NCBI GenBank assembly: GCA_003439945.1
Contig: QVRM01001260.1
Location: forward strand, 434,001-498,000
DNA: 64,000 nucleotides
Source: Dermanyssus gallinae
Lineage: Eukaryota; Arthropoda; Arachnida; Mesostigmata; Dermanyssidae
Direction: 5' to 3'
In this document: positions 1-12,325 of the stretch, one piece after another
How the letters are laid out: every line of letters begins with the position of its first letter
Position numbering within the stretch: position 1 is the first letter of the stretch
Notes under the pieces: model-generated
The model's input: the letters and a program-made list of their open reading frames with translations, nothing else
The model's database searches: none
Told to the model about the DNA's origin: nothing
Position numbers and translations under genes: made by a program

Positions 1-3000
1 GCACTTATACATATTTACACATGCATATGTTTATCGATCAATTTTGGCTCCTGGCTTACCGTAGAGTCATCTACACCGAATCCGCGGAGACCGGTTGTTG
101 CGGTAACTTTCAGTAAGACAGTTTCAGCAACAGTTTTAGGCTCAAACGATATTACATAGAAATATGTGGATCTACCTAGAAATATACTTGATTCGTTCTT
201 AAGAATACAATTTTACTTGTCGATATAACACTGCATAATAATCGTCATTACGCTTTCGGGAAGCTTAGGCGATACAGCGGTTAAGAATTTGGGCATCACG
301 TGTTTACGGTGCCCCTCTCGTTTGTGCAGTGAGCGGCAGACATTCGATCAGAGTAACATTGTGACGGCATTGTCCTTACACAATGTAAGCTGAGTAGGAC
401 GGTGACATAAACGCAAGGGTGCTAGATTCAGTTAAAAAGACAACACACGAACGTGCCGTTAGCCAGTCAGCGCAACAGAGTGCGACAGATATGTCAATGG
501 TAAACAAGGTCTCAGCGGCCCGTCTATTTATTTCGGTCAATCGGAAGCAACGCGGCGTGCTGGCACCCGAGACATGCCTGACGTCCTCGCAACAATAATT
601 CATTAATTCAATAATAATAATAATAATAGCTCAGATTGTGTTTGTTTCGTAAAATGCCGCTTGACTTGGGAGATTCGCGTGGGGCGAGCGTTTAAGAAAA
701 CTCTACCGGCCATCCCCACTGATTAGTTGGTTGAAAATCTTTGATCGGATCTTCATGGTGTCGGTCGCTTCGGGGGTTGTTGGGCGGAATGCGCTGGCCG
801 TTGTACTGCGGTCGCTAAACATGATCGGTACGGTGTTGTGAAGTTTGATTCGCGCCGTACTAAGTAACGAGAGAGTGGGCGCCTCATATGTCTCTTATTT
901 ATCTGTGAGCAGAGGGAAATTCAGTGGGTGTGTCGGTCGTTTCTCATCATTGCCTAGTTAGCATGAGGTGTCTCCTTGTTGCGTTCAAAGCGCTGCCAAG
1001 ACGTAAATAGAAACCTAGCTATTTTATTTATTCACAAATCGGAGCCCCCAGGTATCTTGTAGACATCTGTAGAAAAACAGAGTCTGGGTTCAGCGAATAA
1101 ATTTCTGGTACCGTATATATGTATTATTCTCATCTCATGACCATTCATTCTCATCTTGAAAACGCGTTTGGTACTTGTTTAGATAGTAAAACCGAGCCGT
1201 GATATGACACACGCTTACTATTTAGCTTACACACTTCCTCAATATTTACTCGATAACATACGAAGTAAACGGTACATTGCGCCGAAGACAGTGGGCAAAT
1301 CTAATCACATAAACGGGCTGTTCGCTTGACGCCTGACTAAATGGGTGAAGGCACAGCTCCATTGCATCCGCTTATTTGAATGCAACCAATGTACCCGTAC
1401 ACCCGTACAACTTTCGCAATGCTGAGTGCTTTGATCAAGGTACCGCAAACCACTTTATGTAGTAAAAATAACTTTGTTAGGTTATATCTCATATTTCAAA
1501 GAGCAGTGTCTGTGGGATTAAACCCACGTGACACCGTTCAACAACTATTCGGTTTGATCGATAATTGAGCTAAAACCTCGGAATAAACTTTTGATGCATA
1601 AACTAATATAGTGCACATGAAAAATGCCATATGTTTTTATTAGATGTTAAGAACCTAACAAGGATCAGGAGTTTGGCTACATCGGACTTTTCAAGCCCTT
1701 AGAGGAGCTTCTTTTTGTTCGAAAGTATTGCATTTGTATGTGTTTCTTGATGAATCAATTTCTGCTGAACGTGTATCGTTGCGATGGAGTGTTATTCATA
1801 AGTAGAAATATTATGACGCTTTCATAGTGCACATTTTGTAGGACAAGAAGACGATTAAATGCAGTGCCATTTACTTAACTCTTGAAGCAAGGTCAAAATG
1901 CACCACTAACGGTGTAATCGTTGATGGATCCTGTTCCACAATGACAACGCCATCCGTATACGTATGTGGCGACTGGGTGCAAGTTGTTAGATTTGCATAA
2001 GATGTTTTAACTCACCCACTTTTTAGTCCTGACTTGGTTCATTAAGGTATCATCTGTTTCGCCTATTTCATATCTTGAAATTAATGTGTGCAATTATCTT
2101 ACAAGAAATGTCAATAAACAAACAGTTGAACGTAATTGTCAGAGAAGGCAAACTTCGAAAATGTTGGGGGGTCACTTTTTTCGCATACAAAACGAGGCAT
2201 TCTAAAATAATACAATTTTCTCATTAAGACAGCGTTGTACGAAGATCAGAGAAATATATGTTGTAAATATGATTGATCCAAGTGCACCGAGTGCATGAAA
2301 TACGTTTCTGAATTTGCCTTAGAAATCCGACACCATTTCCTGGCTTCCAATTCTGGTTCGCTAGCATAATATATAGATAAAGGCCGGCAATTTAATATAT
2401 AAAGAAATTGCGGGTTCAAACATGACATTACAAACGCGATGCAACCTTATCAAGTCTGCAAATTCAGTACCATTCATTACATAAAAAGAAATTAAGTTTG
2501 TCCTGTGTTGCTGAACCTATAAGAAACAAAAGGGAGTCGGCGCTAGACGGCCTGTGCGGTTCCTGTAGCTCCAGTACTATTTATAGTGTTGACCTAGACA
2601 TAAAAGGCGACATCATAATACCATAAATAGGTGTGTTATACAATTGATGTTGTACCACCATAAGCAGTAAGATACGCTGTGTAGGCTGTAAACGAGAAAA
2701 CCTCTATATGTAACACATCGTTCCTTTTAACCATCGACTGCAGCGATTTGGACTTGCGCGTTTTGATATGGTCAATCACCAAGCAAATGATCCCTTAATA
2801 AGTCCTTTGCGGGTCACGGCCTTTGGCCTAACGGCCAGTTGACTCCTGACATCAAAGAAGTACCTAAGAAAATAACACTTATTAGGTTGACAAAGTGCAG
2901 TTTAGTTGCTTTGCTCGAGCAGGCCCTCAAGAACATATCTGGTATGCTCTCTAGCAATGTTTTGTATCTGACCAGGCAAGGCTTTCAGACGGGGAAGCGG

Positions 3001-3120
3001 TAAACGGTTTGGAACGTAAATTGAGTTATAAAGGCGGATGTATACGGCAGGGCTTTTCACAACAAAGCTAGGAAGATGGTGTTAATGAGTTGGAACGAGG
3101 CCCCGATTAGTCTGTTGATT
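1..3120. other. AT-rich stretch with no recognisable gene
   Basis: I see no open frame with family resemblance, no convincing exon and no transposon signature here. Only short chance ORFs and a small (AAT)n run near 608-627 are visible. It may hold old unrecognisable repeats. Confidence 0.5.
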
Positions 3121-3129
3121 TAAATGCTA

Positions 3130-3560
3130 AATCTATGTTTGCATTAACGTATATTTCGAATCGAGCACATATCTCATTGGAGTCAGTTTTCCGCTTGTAA
3201 TAGATGGTACAGTGCCGTTGATTGTTGGAAGAAAAGCGTTATTGTTTTCGACCCGGTGAGCTGACGCGTTGTCGTGGTAAAGGAACATACGCCTAGAAGC
3301 CGCTTTAGAGCTCTTCCTGATGAGCGCAGTGAAAACATTTAGCAGGGATCTAGCAGTATGCCAATTGCTCGCCACGTACCACCACCTTGTTCCAGCTCGA
3401 CCATTGCCAAAATTTCACTCCTGGAGAAGATGATGGCAAGCATCATCTCTCCTGCCGATCGCTTCCGCTTTAACTTTGTGCGTGGAAGGGCTCCAATGTC
3501 TGACTGCTGCGAACTCGGGCACTTGGAGTGGAGGGTCGTAAAAATGTACCCTAGCCTAGC
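3130..3560 (-). mobile_element. Decayed mariner transposase fragment
   Basis: The minus strand carries frame-broken pieces of a mariner-type DDE transposase. The clearest is LYHDNASAHR, the second catalytic Asp motif (family form HxDNAxxH). Just upstream, in another frame, a block starting AGEMMLAIIFSRSEILAM lines up with the 'GKVMxTVFxDxxGI' block of mariner and is followed by a degenerate 'LxQGxT' segment. Order and spacing are those of a mariner catalytic domain. The third Asp block (YSPDLAP) is not legible, and stops and frameshifts separate the pieces, so this is a fossil. Confidence 0.6.
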
Positions 3561-4329
3561 ATTTTATCAGAAGTGCTCGAGCCAGAAGGGCATGCGCCTC
3601 TTCTTTATCCTGTGAGAAATCACGAAGCACCCAGCGATATTTTTGTGAGTTCGAGGCGGCCTTGATCTTAGCATCCGTATGATGCATATGTTATGCTTAA
3701 GTTTTTTTCAATTTTAGCCACATTTTCGTCTTCCGTTGCTCTCCGTTTGGACGTCCCTCGCGGGAGTTGTCACACAGATTGAAATGTCCAGTTCGAAAAC
3801 TTTCTTACCATCAATATACACTCCGCAGGGACAGGGATTCGTTCCCAATGGTCCACGTGGAATGAAGCTCTTCGCAGCCCTTCGTGCTCCGTTAATAGTC
3901 GCAGCCAGATTGTGGCTACGACTGTTGTGACACCAACATAATTGTGCTTGCAGTCGCCTCACATTTTTGTCTGCGGAAGAATCTACCCGTTTTTTTAGGA
4001 TGATGGGAACACGGCCCATCTTTTGGAGGTAAAGCATATTTTGGCAGACGTCTTCAAACAGACGAAACGACCAACGGAAGCGCGTCACGGTTCAAACAGA
4101 GTTCAAACAGTTAGTCGTGCGCGGATGAGGAGCAGATCAAACTGTTAGTCGCGCGCTCTTATTTCAGGCAGTTCGGCTGCGAAAAACCGACGCTTTTAGA
4201 CGCTGGCGGATGGATTTTGTCCGCGCTACAGATAAGGGAGCGTATAAAGGTTGACCGCAAGAACAAAACGCACAGGGGCCCGGTGGTGGCGGACAGTTCG
4301 TCGGCATGGAGCCAGATGGATGGTAACAA

Positions 4330-4480
4330 CGTAGTCAGTAGAGCAATAAACGTGTGTGCGGCATGCGAGTCCACCCGGCATGCGAAGGAATCGAACTACG
4401 CTGCCCGGGCAGATTCGCAAAGCGTTTTCGTTGCCAGGAAATGGGCCACTTTGCCAAGTGCTGCAGTTGAAAGACCAACA
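4330..4480 (+). mobile_element. Gag-like zinc-knuckle fossil
   Basis: Two degenerate CCHC knuckles lie in adjacent frames. The first is CAACESTRHAKESNYA (C-x2-C-x4-H, last Cys lost). The second is KRFRCQEMGHFAKCC, about 20 codons later, which lacks its first Cys. Paired knuckles of this form are typical of retroelement Gag or LINE ORF1 proteins. Frameshifts and a stop follow. It precedes an RT fossil by about 350 bp but need not belong to the same element. Confidence 0.4.
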
Positions 4481-4795
4481 CAAGAAAGGCAGTGTTGCAG
4501 ACATCAAGCGAGATACTGGCTCAGTGATAAGAGTGAGAGGATCGAATCCTCCGAGTGAACTTCCGCCATGGTGGAAGCGACAAAGGGAGGCAGGCGGGTG
4601 TATAGCGTGTATATACGAGGGGTCAAATTTATTATGAGGGTAATTTTTCAAATGTTGGGGGCGGCCGAAACGTAGCCATCTATTACTTGTCCCCTCACTG
4701 TGTCGAATTGGTTAGCGATAATAGACGGGCGAATAGACGAGTACAGTTGTACGTAGACACGTAGGTGTTTATTTACTAACCAATATATAAATACC

Positions 4796-5510
4796 AACGG
4801 ATATGCAAACTCTAAAACACGCCGACGACGTGGCTCTGCACGGGATCTCGCGCTGTTGAATGCAACAATCACTTGCGAGGCTTGTCGCCTACGTCGGGGG
4901 TCTTAGACTATGCATTAACTCGATCAAATGCAAAGCAATGAAGTTTTGCAGAGGTGGCCGGACCGAGAATTAAGAACATTTTCTAGGGAGGTTATTTTTA
5001 ATTCTAGACTATCCACCGTCCCCTACAGGCTTGGCACTTCACCTGGCCGGACCTCTCTCACAGATAAGCTAGTACTTCCATCAAGGCAGTTCAGCTACGT
5101 CGCCAATTATAAGTACCTGATCATCACAATCAATGGGCGCAGATTCAAACAGCATATCGCAAATCATGTTAGACGTGCATTGATGGCCTCTTTTGGTATT
5201 TATAAGCCGAAGTGTCTTTCTTGTAAGATTGCCCTTTTCGCATCGTATGACATGAGAGCAAACTGGTCACATCTTACTCGACAGCAGATGTATTCTCTGG
5301 ACACGATTAAACCGGCGTTCCTAAAACGAACGTTGGTTTTGACGCCATATGTAGGACTCGAAATGTTTATTTTGACAGGTACAACTTTATTCATTGAGGA
5401 CCTGGGACATCAGTTCACCCTCCCGGAAGCAGAGGCTTACAAGCGTTTTTTTTGCAACATGGAGGGGCCGAAATTGATTTGGAGCTTTTTGAGTCTGAAG
5501 TAATGACTAA
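4796..5510 (+). mobile_element. Non-LTR retrotransposon fossil, C-terminal RT part
   Basis: HADDVALH at 4818-4841 is the RT catalytic box C (xADD) with typical flanks. It is followed in the same frame by QQSLARLVAYVGGLRLCINS, the usual post-catalytic helix. Downstream, an open frame at 4928-5503 carries YVANYKYLIITINGRRFKQHI (the 'xKYLGVxId' thumb motif in degenerate form), then RRALMASFGIYK and LTRQQMYSLDTIKPAFLKRT. Frameshifts and stops join the parts, so this is a 5'-truncated dead copy. A related block recurs at about 43.4 kb (same 'NSRL-STVPY' segment), implying one family. Confidence 0.6.
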
Positions 5511-7238
5511 CAACGCTTGGTAGGACTTCAGTCGTATCAGTAGACACATTGTGACTCGTTTCGCGGTACACGTACTCCACCATGGTGCTCAATTCAATTA
5601 AAGTGCTCTTTTATTGCTTTTAAAACATATACATGTATAGTTATATACATGATTATTCCCAAAACATATTGTACTCAATAAACACAATGCACTATTGTAT
5701 GTGAAGTTTGCGAGTGCCACGAACCTATTGATTGCCTGTGTATGGTCGTTGTGTGGCCTTCTGCTCTAGATACCACGGGCCACTTTGCCTACAGGTAGTT
5801 TTACTAGACAGTGAATTCAACAACTTATGTAGTAGACACGGGGGACTCGAGCTAGGGAGAGAGACTACTAAAGAGGATCTAGAAATTGTAATTATTGAAC
5901 GTGTGAACGGGGGGCAGATTTGGATAGGGCAGATAAGTTAGAAAAAGTGACGATATATACATTAGAAGTGGGTATACACAGATCTATGCATATGGAGTTA
6001 CGACAGAGAGCTCGACTTTAGGCAGAGGTGCCCTAGGCAAACTAGGTATAATAGTTAATTGCATAGCAATACGCACAGACATAACATACGCAGAACGCAG
6101 AATAAAGGAACTCTATTGCCAAGCCTAAATGAAGGAACCGAACAAGTCTTCATAACAGAGCGACTTAAACGGCCTAAACCGATCGAATGTTTCCTAAAGG
6201 CGTCCGCGATGATGATAGCGGCAAATGAAGATGAGCGTATTCAAGATATTTTACCTTTGGGCAGTACGACAATGGTTCAACTGCACACTACATTGCCTAC
6301 ACATTGTTGCACCATTCAAACGATTCAAGCCGACCACGTGCCGACCTTCCATGTCAAAACCCCAACGTCCTTAACCGTCCGTGCAATGGACAATCGCGCA
6401 CTTCGATCCATATATGCGACGCGTTGAGCCCCGCCCGAACGGGTCCGCTCAACGGAAGCGTTATCGGGTGCGCCTCAACGTAGCGGGCCTGTTCGTGGCG
6501 GTAACCCTGCTGAGTCTCGGCGCTGACGTATGCGCCACTAACGCGGCTCGTCTGCTACCCCGTAACCTTTGCTTAAAACACGGGCCCAACCCGAGCCGCC
6601 AATGCTGACTTGCAATGCTTGCACTTCACTCGTAAGGTTCGGAGACAATTAATTACAGCCCTGCCATACGACTTTGCTATCATCGATTCTCTCACCGAGC
6701 ATGTAGTTCTAGGCGAACTGTTTACGCACGCTACAACGCATTTACAGTCCAACCAACTTAAATTAGGTACCTTTTATTACTGGGATTGTGCGCCTACGAC
6801 GATTCAAAAACGACTTAATTGCAATTGCCGCTCATTCAACCGACTATTTAAGGCCGGCATCCCCTCACAGTGGAACAACGACCAGCTATCTGCGTTCAAC
6901 GACCTCAAGAAAAAGCTAATGGGCCCCTGGTTCGACGGACGAGACAACTTCAAGAGCAAGACATCACCATCGTGTTTAAACAAGGCGACCTTAAACGCCG
7001 CGGTGTCGACAGTCCGTCACGTTACCCCCTCCAGAACGCCAATCCTGACTTCGACCAGGAACCGCTTCCAAGATTCTCGTCTCCCTAGACGATGTACCTT
7101 GCATCGCGAGCAACACGTAAACCCAACGCTACAACAGCTCCTCACGCGCTCTTTTACTGCCTTCCAGCAAATAGACCACGTCCTTTACAGTAGAACTTTA
7201 CCAACCATGGCCAAGACCATGGCCGTGAGGTATATCGT

Positions 7239-7452
7239 CAATGCACCGAGGGCATGTTGAGTTATCTAAAACTTTTTGAGGCAGACTGACTCTCAGCCAA
7301 CCTTTAACGTCCACGGGTTTGCTTTCGCATTGCTTCGTAAAACAGACCCGAAAAATGCAAATGTGCAACGGTAGGGCTCGAACCCGCGATCTACCTATGT
7401 GTCTACTCTAGCCGCGAGGCGCACGCGAATGCACCACGCACCCAGGCTCGAT
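7239..7452 (-). repeat. SINE family A copy (tRNA-derived)
   Basis: On the minus strand this has a polymerase-III-like head with a B-box form of GGTTCGAGCCC, then a body ending with the 'GAAGCAATGCGAAAGC' and 'GTGGACGTTAAA' blocks and a tail with GCTGAGAGTCAG. Similar copies occur near 16.6, 21.2, 32.7, 36.1/37.0, 43.0 and 59.1 kb. It sits inside the decayed gypsy pol, directly joined to a family B copy. Confidence 0.7.
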
Positions 7453-7632
7453 ATGTTGAGATATCTAGGATTTTCATAACAATCTTTGTGGCAGCATGAC
7501 CTTCCGCTGACCTTCAGCGTCATTTATTATATATTTATCTAGAAAATTCGATCAATAACAGGGATCGAACCGGCGACACCCCGGTAGATGACAACCATGA
7601 CTAGCGCACTAGTTCCCTATACCACGCCGCCA
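7453..7632 (-). repeat. SINE family B copy (tRNA-derived)
   Basis: On the minus strand the head carries GGCGGCGTGGT (A-box-like) and CCGGTTCGATCCC (B box), followed by a body and a tail 'ATATCTCAACAT'. Recurs at about 23.1, 37.4, 43.5 and 51.9 kb. It abuts the family A copy immediately to its left. Confidence 0.7.
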
Positions 7633-8064
7633 CGAAGAGCCGAGCCTACAGCGCATGAACACTCCCGCCGAGCCACCCTATACGTTCGGCATTTTATATC
7701 TCGTATCGTTCAAAGACACAGTCTGCCTCAACAAAGTGATAGTAACTTCAGTATGCTATCTCACCAAGCACTTGGTCGCGGACACGCTGCCGAATGTATC
7801 AGCCGCACGGAGGTGGCTAACATTCTAGTGACCAAGTTCATCCTACCGCATGGCAATGCGAGAGTACTCATTAGGCACCGCGGAAAAACCTTCTTCACGT
7901 CTTCTGTCATCATTGAGGTGGCCAAGTGGTGCGACATCGACCACCGTCTTACATCACCCTACTATCACCAAACCAATGACCTCGTCGAACGATCTCCTCG
8001 CAAGCTACCTAGCGAAAGTACACAGCCGAAAGACGTAATCAGTAAATACACAGTCCCGATAGAC

Positions 8065-8132
8065 AGCGCGATGGAGACAATAAACTCACATTTGTCAGAT
8101 GACAAATGGGAGTTGATTGTCTCCATCGCGCT
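8065..8132. repeat. 68-bp near-perfect palindrome inside the integrase fossil
   Basis: Arms 8065-8097 and 8100-8132 are complementary at 31 of 33 positions, with a 2-base centre. The right arm reads as integrase sequence (KWELIVSIAL); the left arm is an inverted copy of it. Confidence 0.9.
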
Positions 8133-8499
8133 GGGCAGCACATCACCGACCGAACGAGTCAACCAAGTTCAGCTTGTTCTACTTCGTGGATGGTCGAGAC
8201 GCCCCCTCTACATTCGTCGTCCAGTTGCCCGCGCTCCGCCCAATACGACCAACCGTCGACTCTACGGCCACGTCTGCCGCCTTATCCTCTACAGCGAAGA
8301 AGCAAGAGATATGGCGAAATCATCAGCTAACCGTGCCAAGTCAAGGAACAAACAGCTACGATCAGACACAACGTGCATCAACGTTTCAAGTAAATGGCTC
8401 ACTACGTCAGTATACTAGTACAAAATACACCCCCGCACGCCAAGTGGGCAAATCCGACAAACTGCAGCACACTGACACTTTGGACCGTACGTAGTCGTC

Positions 8500-8538
8500 C
8501 TGTGATTGTTGGGGGGCAGTCCCCCCCAACAATCACAG
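8500..8538. repeat. Perfect 17-bp hairpin, 5-base loop
   Basis: Arms 8500-8516 and 8522-8538 are fully complementary and include a G6/C6 run. Located downstream of the gypsy integrase remnant. No T-run follows, and this is a eukaryotic context, so a terminator role is not proposed. Confidence 0.9.
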
Positions 8539-9601
8539 TTGCACCAATCCAGACAGACAGCACCCCCCCAGCAACCCCCGACGAGCAAGGCAACTCATCC
8601 ATTTGCGCATCCGCTTCGAGTCAAGCCCTTCAATACCCCAGACTACAATGCTACCTAACTGAGCGACGCATCAAGTGGTAGCAAACAGCCCCCTGCAGCC
8701 ACCCACAATACGACGTATCCAGAGTATTCCAGCTCGCCATTGATACCTACAACTCTAACCAATCAAACGAGATACCGAGCGACAACAACCCATCATGCAC
8801 CTCTCATCACACAAACGATCTCCACAAACCACTCTCTAGTCCCACCAAACCGACCCGATCGCACATATTGTAACGTAATCATATTTCTTGCGTCTTTTTT
8901 TTAGACGGGGCTTTTTTAATATAAACAAATGTGTATATTGTTAGCGTCAGTCCTTTTGGCATTCCAACGCGCGGTGCAGCAAAAAAAAAAAGATATATTA
9001 GAGTATACCTTGTCAATATCGAAACATTTGTGGCGGCATGCGAAAAGCATGAAAGAGAGCCAAGTGACGTACTGCAAATGACACAGTGCTCTGACATGGG
9101 CCTCAATAGAATGTGCGTATTAATTGCACAATAGACTGAATTTGTACTTTAAAGGCGCCACACGTTTGGCGTACTGTCGCGTATGTGTTTTCTGCAGGGA
9201 ACACCCAAGTTTGCATCACACATTAGCAATATCTACTTGATAATGGTTCGGGTTGAGAATATTCGCCCGGTGTGCCCCAAGGATATTCCCGACTGAGCCA
9301 TCTAAATTCATTTTCAATAGATTTTATAATGAGCCACAAGTATCTTCATAGTTTAGAGTTTAGCCTGTACAGGGCAGGTCTGAAGGCTAATACAGAGAAC
9401 TACCATATAGTCTCACAATGCTCGATATTATTTTCGCGTGAATACTGATGATCATGTCAATTAGGTAACGTGAAAGGCATATTTATTATCGCATACATTG
9501 GTGTGTTGTACAATGATTTAAATGTGGCATTACAACTGGCAGTGAGTTCAGCTATGTGAGCGGCAAAAAGCATCTTTTTGTTATCTTACATATGAGATAT
9601 A

Positions 9602-10922
9602 CGAGGTGTATTCAAAAAGTATCGCGACTTTTGTGTTTTTTCAAAAATTATTTATTTATTCATGAATATCTATTTTGTCCCCCTCAAAGTAATCCCCATG
9701 AGATATTATACACTTGTGCCAACGGTTTTTCCAATCTTCGAAGCACTTCAAAAAACCATTTTTTTTTATCTTGTTCAGCTCCTCCTTCGATGCCGTCTTT
9801 ATCTCGTCAAGCGTAGCGTAACGTCGTCCTTTCATGGGCCTCTTCAGTTTAGGGAACAAGAAAAAGTCACAGGGGGCCAGATCTGGGGAATACGGTGGCT
9901 GCGGCATCATTAGTGTGTTGTTTTTGGCCAAAAACTCGCGCACAAGCAACGATGTGTGAGCAGGGGCGTTATCGTGGTGCAAAAGCCAATTTTTGTTCTT
10001 CCACAAATCCGGGCGTTTCTGGCGGATTGCTTCGCGCAAATTGCGCATAACTTGCAGGTAATATTCCTTATTGACCGTTCTACCCTGTGGCAAGAACTCA
10101 TGATGCACCACGCCCCTGCAATCGAAGAAAACTGTCAGCAAAACTTTCACATTCGACCGAACTTGGCGCGCTTTTTTCGGTCTTGGTTCGTGCGGCAGCT
10201 TCCATTGAGATGATTGAGCTTTGGTTTCCACGTCATAACCATAAACCCACGATTCGTCACCAGTTATGACCCTCTGGAGCAAATTTGGGTCGTCGCGGAC
10301 AGAGTCCAACATCTCATTAGCAATGTTCATGCGATGCTGTTTTTGGTCGCAATTGAGCAATTTTGGTACGAATTTCGCGGCGACCCGTCTCATGCCCAAA
10401 TCATTGATAAAAATCGAATGGCACGAGCCAATCGATATGATTAGGTTCTCAGCAACTTCTCTAATGGTGATTCGACGATTGGCCAATACCATTTTCTCCA
10501 CTTCATTAATTTTTTCGTCTGTTGTTGAAGTGCTTGGGCGTCCGGCACGCTCTTCGTCGTTCACATCTTCTCGGCCTTCTGAGAACATTTTGTACCACCG
10601 ATAAACGTTGCTTCAATCCAAGGTAGCTTCTCCGTATGCCACAGTCAACATTCGGAATGCATCCGCGCACTTAATTTCGTTTTTCACACAAAATTTGATA
10701 CAGGTTCTTTGATCCATTTTTTTGAACAGGTAAAAATCGAAGACGATCCAAAACACGTGCAAGCAAAGCAGCTGTCAACAATTAAGTGAACATTCAAAAT
10801 GGCCGAGCTTGTCGGCATAAGTGAGAGACATGAGTACCAACATAACGCCACAAAAAATCGAAATTCGAATATACGTAACCCGCGAAAATTCAAAAGTCGC
10901 GATACTTTTTGAATACACCTCG
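9602..10922 (-). mobile_element. Nearly intact mariner transposon, 1321 bp
   Basis: Ends are perfect 32-bp terminal inverted repeats (9602-9633 and 10891-10922; outer bases CGAGGTGTATTCAAAAAGT), flanked by TA on both sides (9600-9601 and 10923-10924), the normal mariner target duplication. Length and a single minus-strand transposase frame match the roughly 1.3 kb mariner norm. TIR identity and only one in-frame stop indicate a recent insertion. Confidence 0.95.
9656..10717 (-). pseudogene. Mariner transposase (DD34D) with one premature stop
   Basis: The frame runs from an ATG at 10717 to a stop at 9656, 353 codons, the usual mariner length. Codon 35 is TGA (10615-10613), splitting off the first 34 codons; I see no other break. 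The catalytic triad is present: TGDESWVYGYD (first Asp), HHDNAPAH (second Asp) and YSPDLAPCDFFLFP (third Asp in APCD), with 34 residues between the second and third, i.e. DD34D. The N-terminal half has the expected helix-turn-helix region and a GRP-like GRPSTS linker. The enzyme family performs cut-and-paste transposition at TA sites by binding the flanking TIRs. A protein starting after the stop would lack part of the DNA-binding domain, so this copy is probably inactive but could be mobilised by an intact relative. Confidence 0.92.
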
Positions 10923-10924
10923 TA

Positions 10925-11935
10925 TAAGGGCATGCAAGGATTTGCAAGCTACATTTGCGGATCTGGTGAAAACTGGGAAAAGGGGAGATCACTGGCGGAA
11001 GGGATACTGAGGAGAGAAGGTTAATCTTAAAACAGAACGGCTTCGGCGGCTCTCCGGACAGCAGAAAGACGACATTGCTTACAGAAGACAGAGTTCACAG
11101 GTTAATGAGCAAAGCGTATCTGATGGGGTGGGGAACCCGGGGGTGACCACGGCCGCTTGATCCAATTGGCACCCGCCACAGTTCCTGTCAGTCCGTGGTA
11201 CTATATAACGAAGATCCGGGCTGACAGAGTGTGAAGCTTCAGAGCGGGCGTGTTTAGTGGGTATTGGTCTCGACGGAACAAAATTCAGCCACCGGGGCCG
11301 ACTCCCACACAGCGCGGGTAGGCTCCCGTGCTATATTCGTCGCGCCAGTGCGTAAATGCATTCACCTCCTCCAAAACAAAAAAGACATATGATATATAAA
11401 TTCACATGTGCCTATTTCGGCCTTCGCAAGGAAAACAATCTAATAGAACACCGGGCAGATCACGGACCGCTGACTCCTTGGACTATTGCATCTGACATTA
11501 AAAATGCCCAAGTGAAGTTCACTTTTGGGTTGAAGTTCAGTTTTCTTGCCTTGTTCGGGCGGTACAGCGGTCACGATACACTTGGCCGGTTTAGGAGAGA
11601 ACCATGCCACTTCCGGGACACCACGCGGCAATCATTAACGACTGATTGCAGGACAACGTCTGATTCAGTCAAACAGTAAAGCTCTAAATTGGCATAGCCG
11701 AGATATTTGACACCAAGCCAAAGATACCTGGTAATGTCCAGACCGAGGATCGTACAATATAGGAGATAGGCATCCACTCTGAGACACACCAGGCAAAACA
11801 CGAGACGGTTTACTGAATTATTGATTAGTCATTTATACTTAAATTTAATGATAAAACAACCTTATCGTTTCAACATTAACCGTAGCAAGTGCAGCAGATT
11901 GACTTGCGAAGCCTGAACGTGTGAATTAATTTTAG

Positions 11936-11989
<54 letters not shown>

Positions 11990-12320
11990 TTTGCTTTAGT
12001 TGCCACTTTCTTTATCATGTCACTGCCACGCATCGCACTCTGAATAAAACAGCATTTTGCCTCAAACCTCGAAGTCTTAAATCTTATCAGAACTAGGACT
12101 AGACTCACGAACGAACGAGTGGTGGTAATAGCTTCTACTCCTATATAGGATTAACTGTCTTGCCGCTATGACGATAATTGCAGATTGCAATTGCGATCGG
12201 CCATTGCAATGACAATGCAAACAAAAACTTTTCTTGGTTCTTGGCTAAAGTTGTCAAAACGAAAATATTTGAACTAAGTCGTAGCAATAAGAGACGGTCA
12301 TTGAATTGAAGCGAGCCCGG
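10925..12320. other. No gene recognised; ends in a (TA)n tract
   Basis: Short ORFs here show no family features. A (TA)n microsatellite occupies about 11939-11986. Nothing else is supportable. Confidence 0.4.
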
Positions 12321-12325
12321 CTTAC

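Larger units (their letters stand above)
6470..8700 (+). mobile_element. Decayed Ty3/gypsy-type LTR retrotransposon (protease, RNase H, integrase)
   Basis: Pieces of a pol polyprotein lie in gypsy order. At about 6480-6780 there is a protease-like stretch (LLSLGADVCATNA where the family has L-x-DTGAD, then VVLGELFTHATTHL). At about 6860-7090 there are RNase H ends (PSQWNNDQLSAFNDLKKKL, later QEQDITIVFKQG). At about 7095-7200 there is a linker. From about 7790 there is an integrase core, with HRLTSPYYHQTNDLVER at 7942-7992 and NESTKFSLFYFVDGRDAP after 8150. The RT domain is missing, the second integrase Asp is replaced (RHRGKTF), and stops, frameshifts, two SINEs (7239-7632) and an inverted duplication (8065-8132) break it. 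LTRs were not confirmed. Confidence 0.7.

Noticed and set aside
3714..4088. 124-codon minus-strand frame
   Set aside because: No recognisable motif or codon bias; competing frames are open too. It could be old transposon sequence, but I cannot support a call.
4217..4651. Overlapping long frames on both strands
   Set aside because: The only family signal is the frame-broken zinc-knuckle pair; the long ORFs themselves mix frames.
7360..7632. tRNA genes suggested by B-box sequences (also at 16.6, 36.1, 40.3, 47.4, 52.0 kb)
   Set aside because: The heads diverge from a cloverleaf, lack a defined anticodon arm and continue into shared SINE bodies, so they are SINEs, not functional tRNAs.
10821..10992. 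Open frames across the mariner right end
   Set aside because: They are translations of the terminal inverted repeat and flank.
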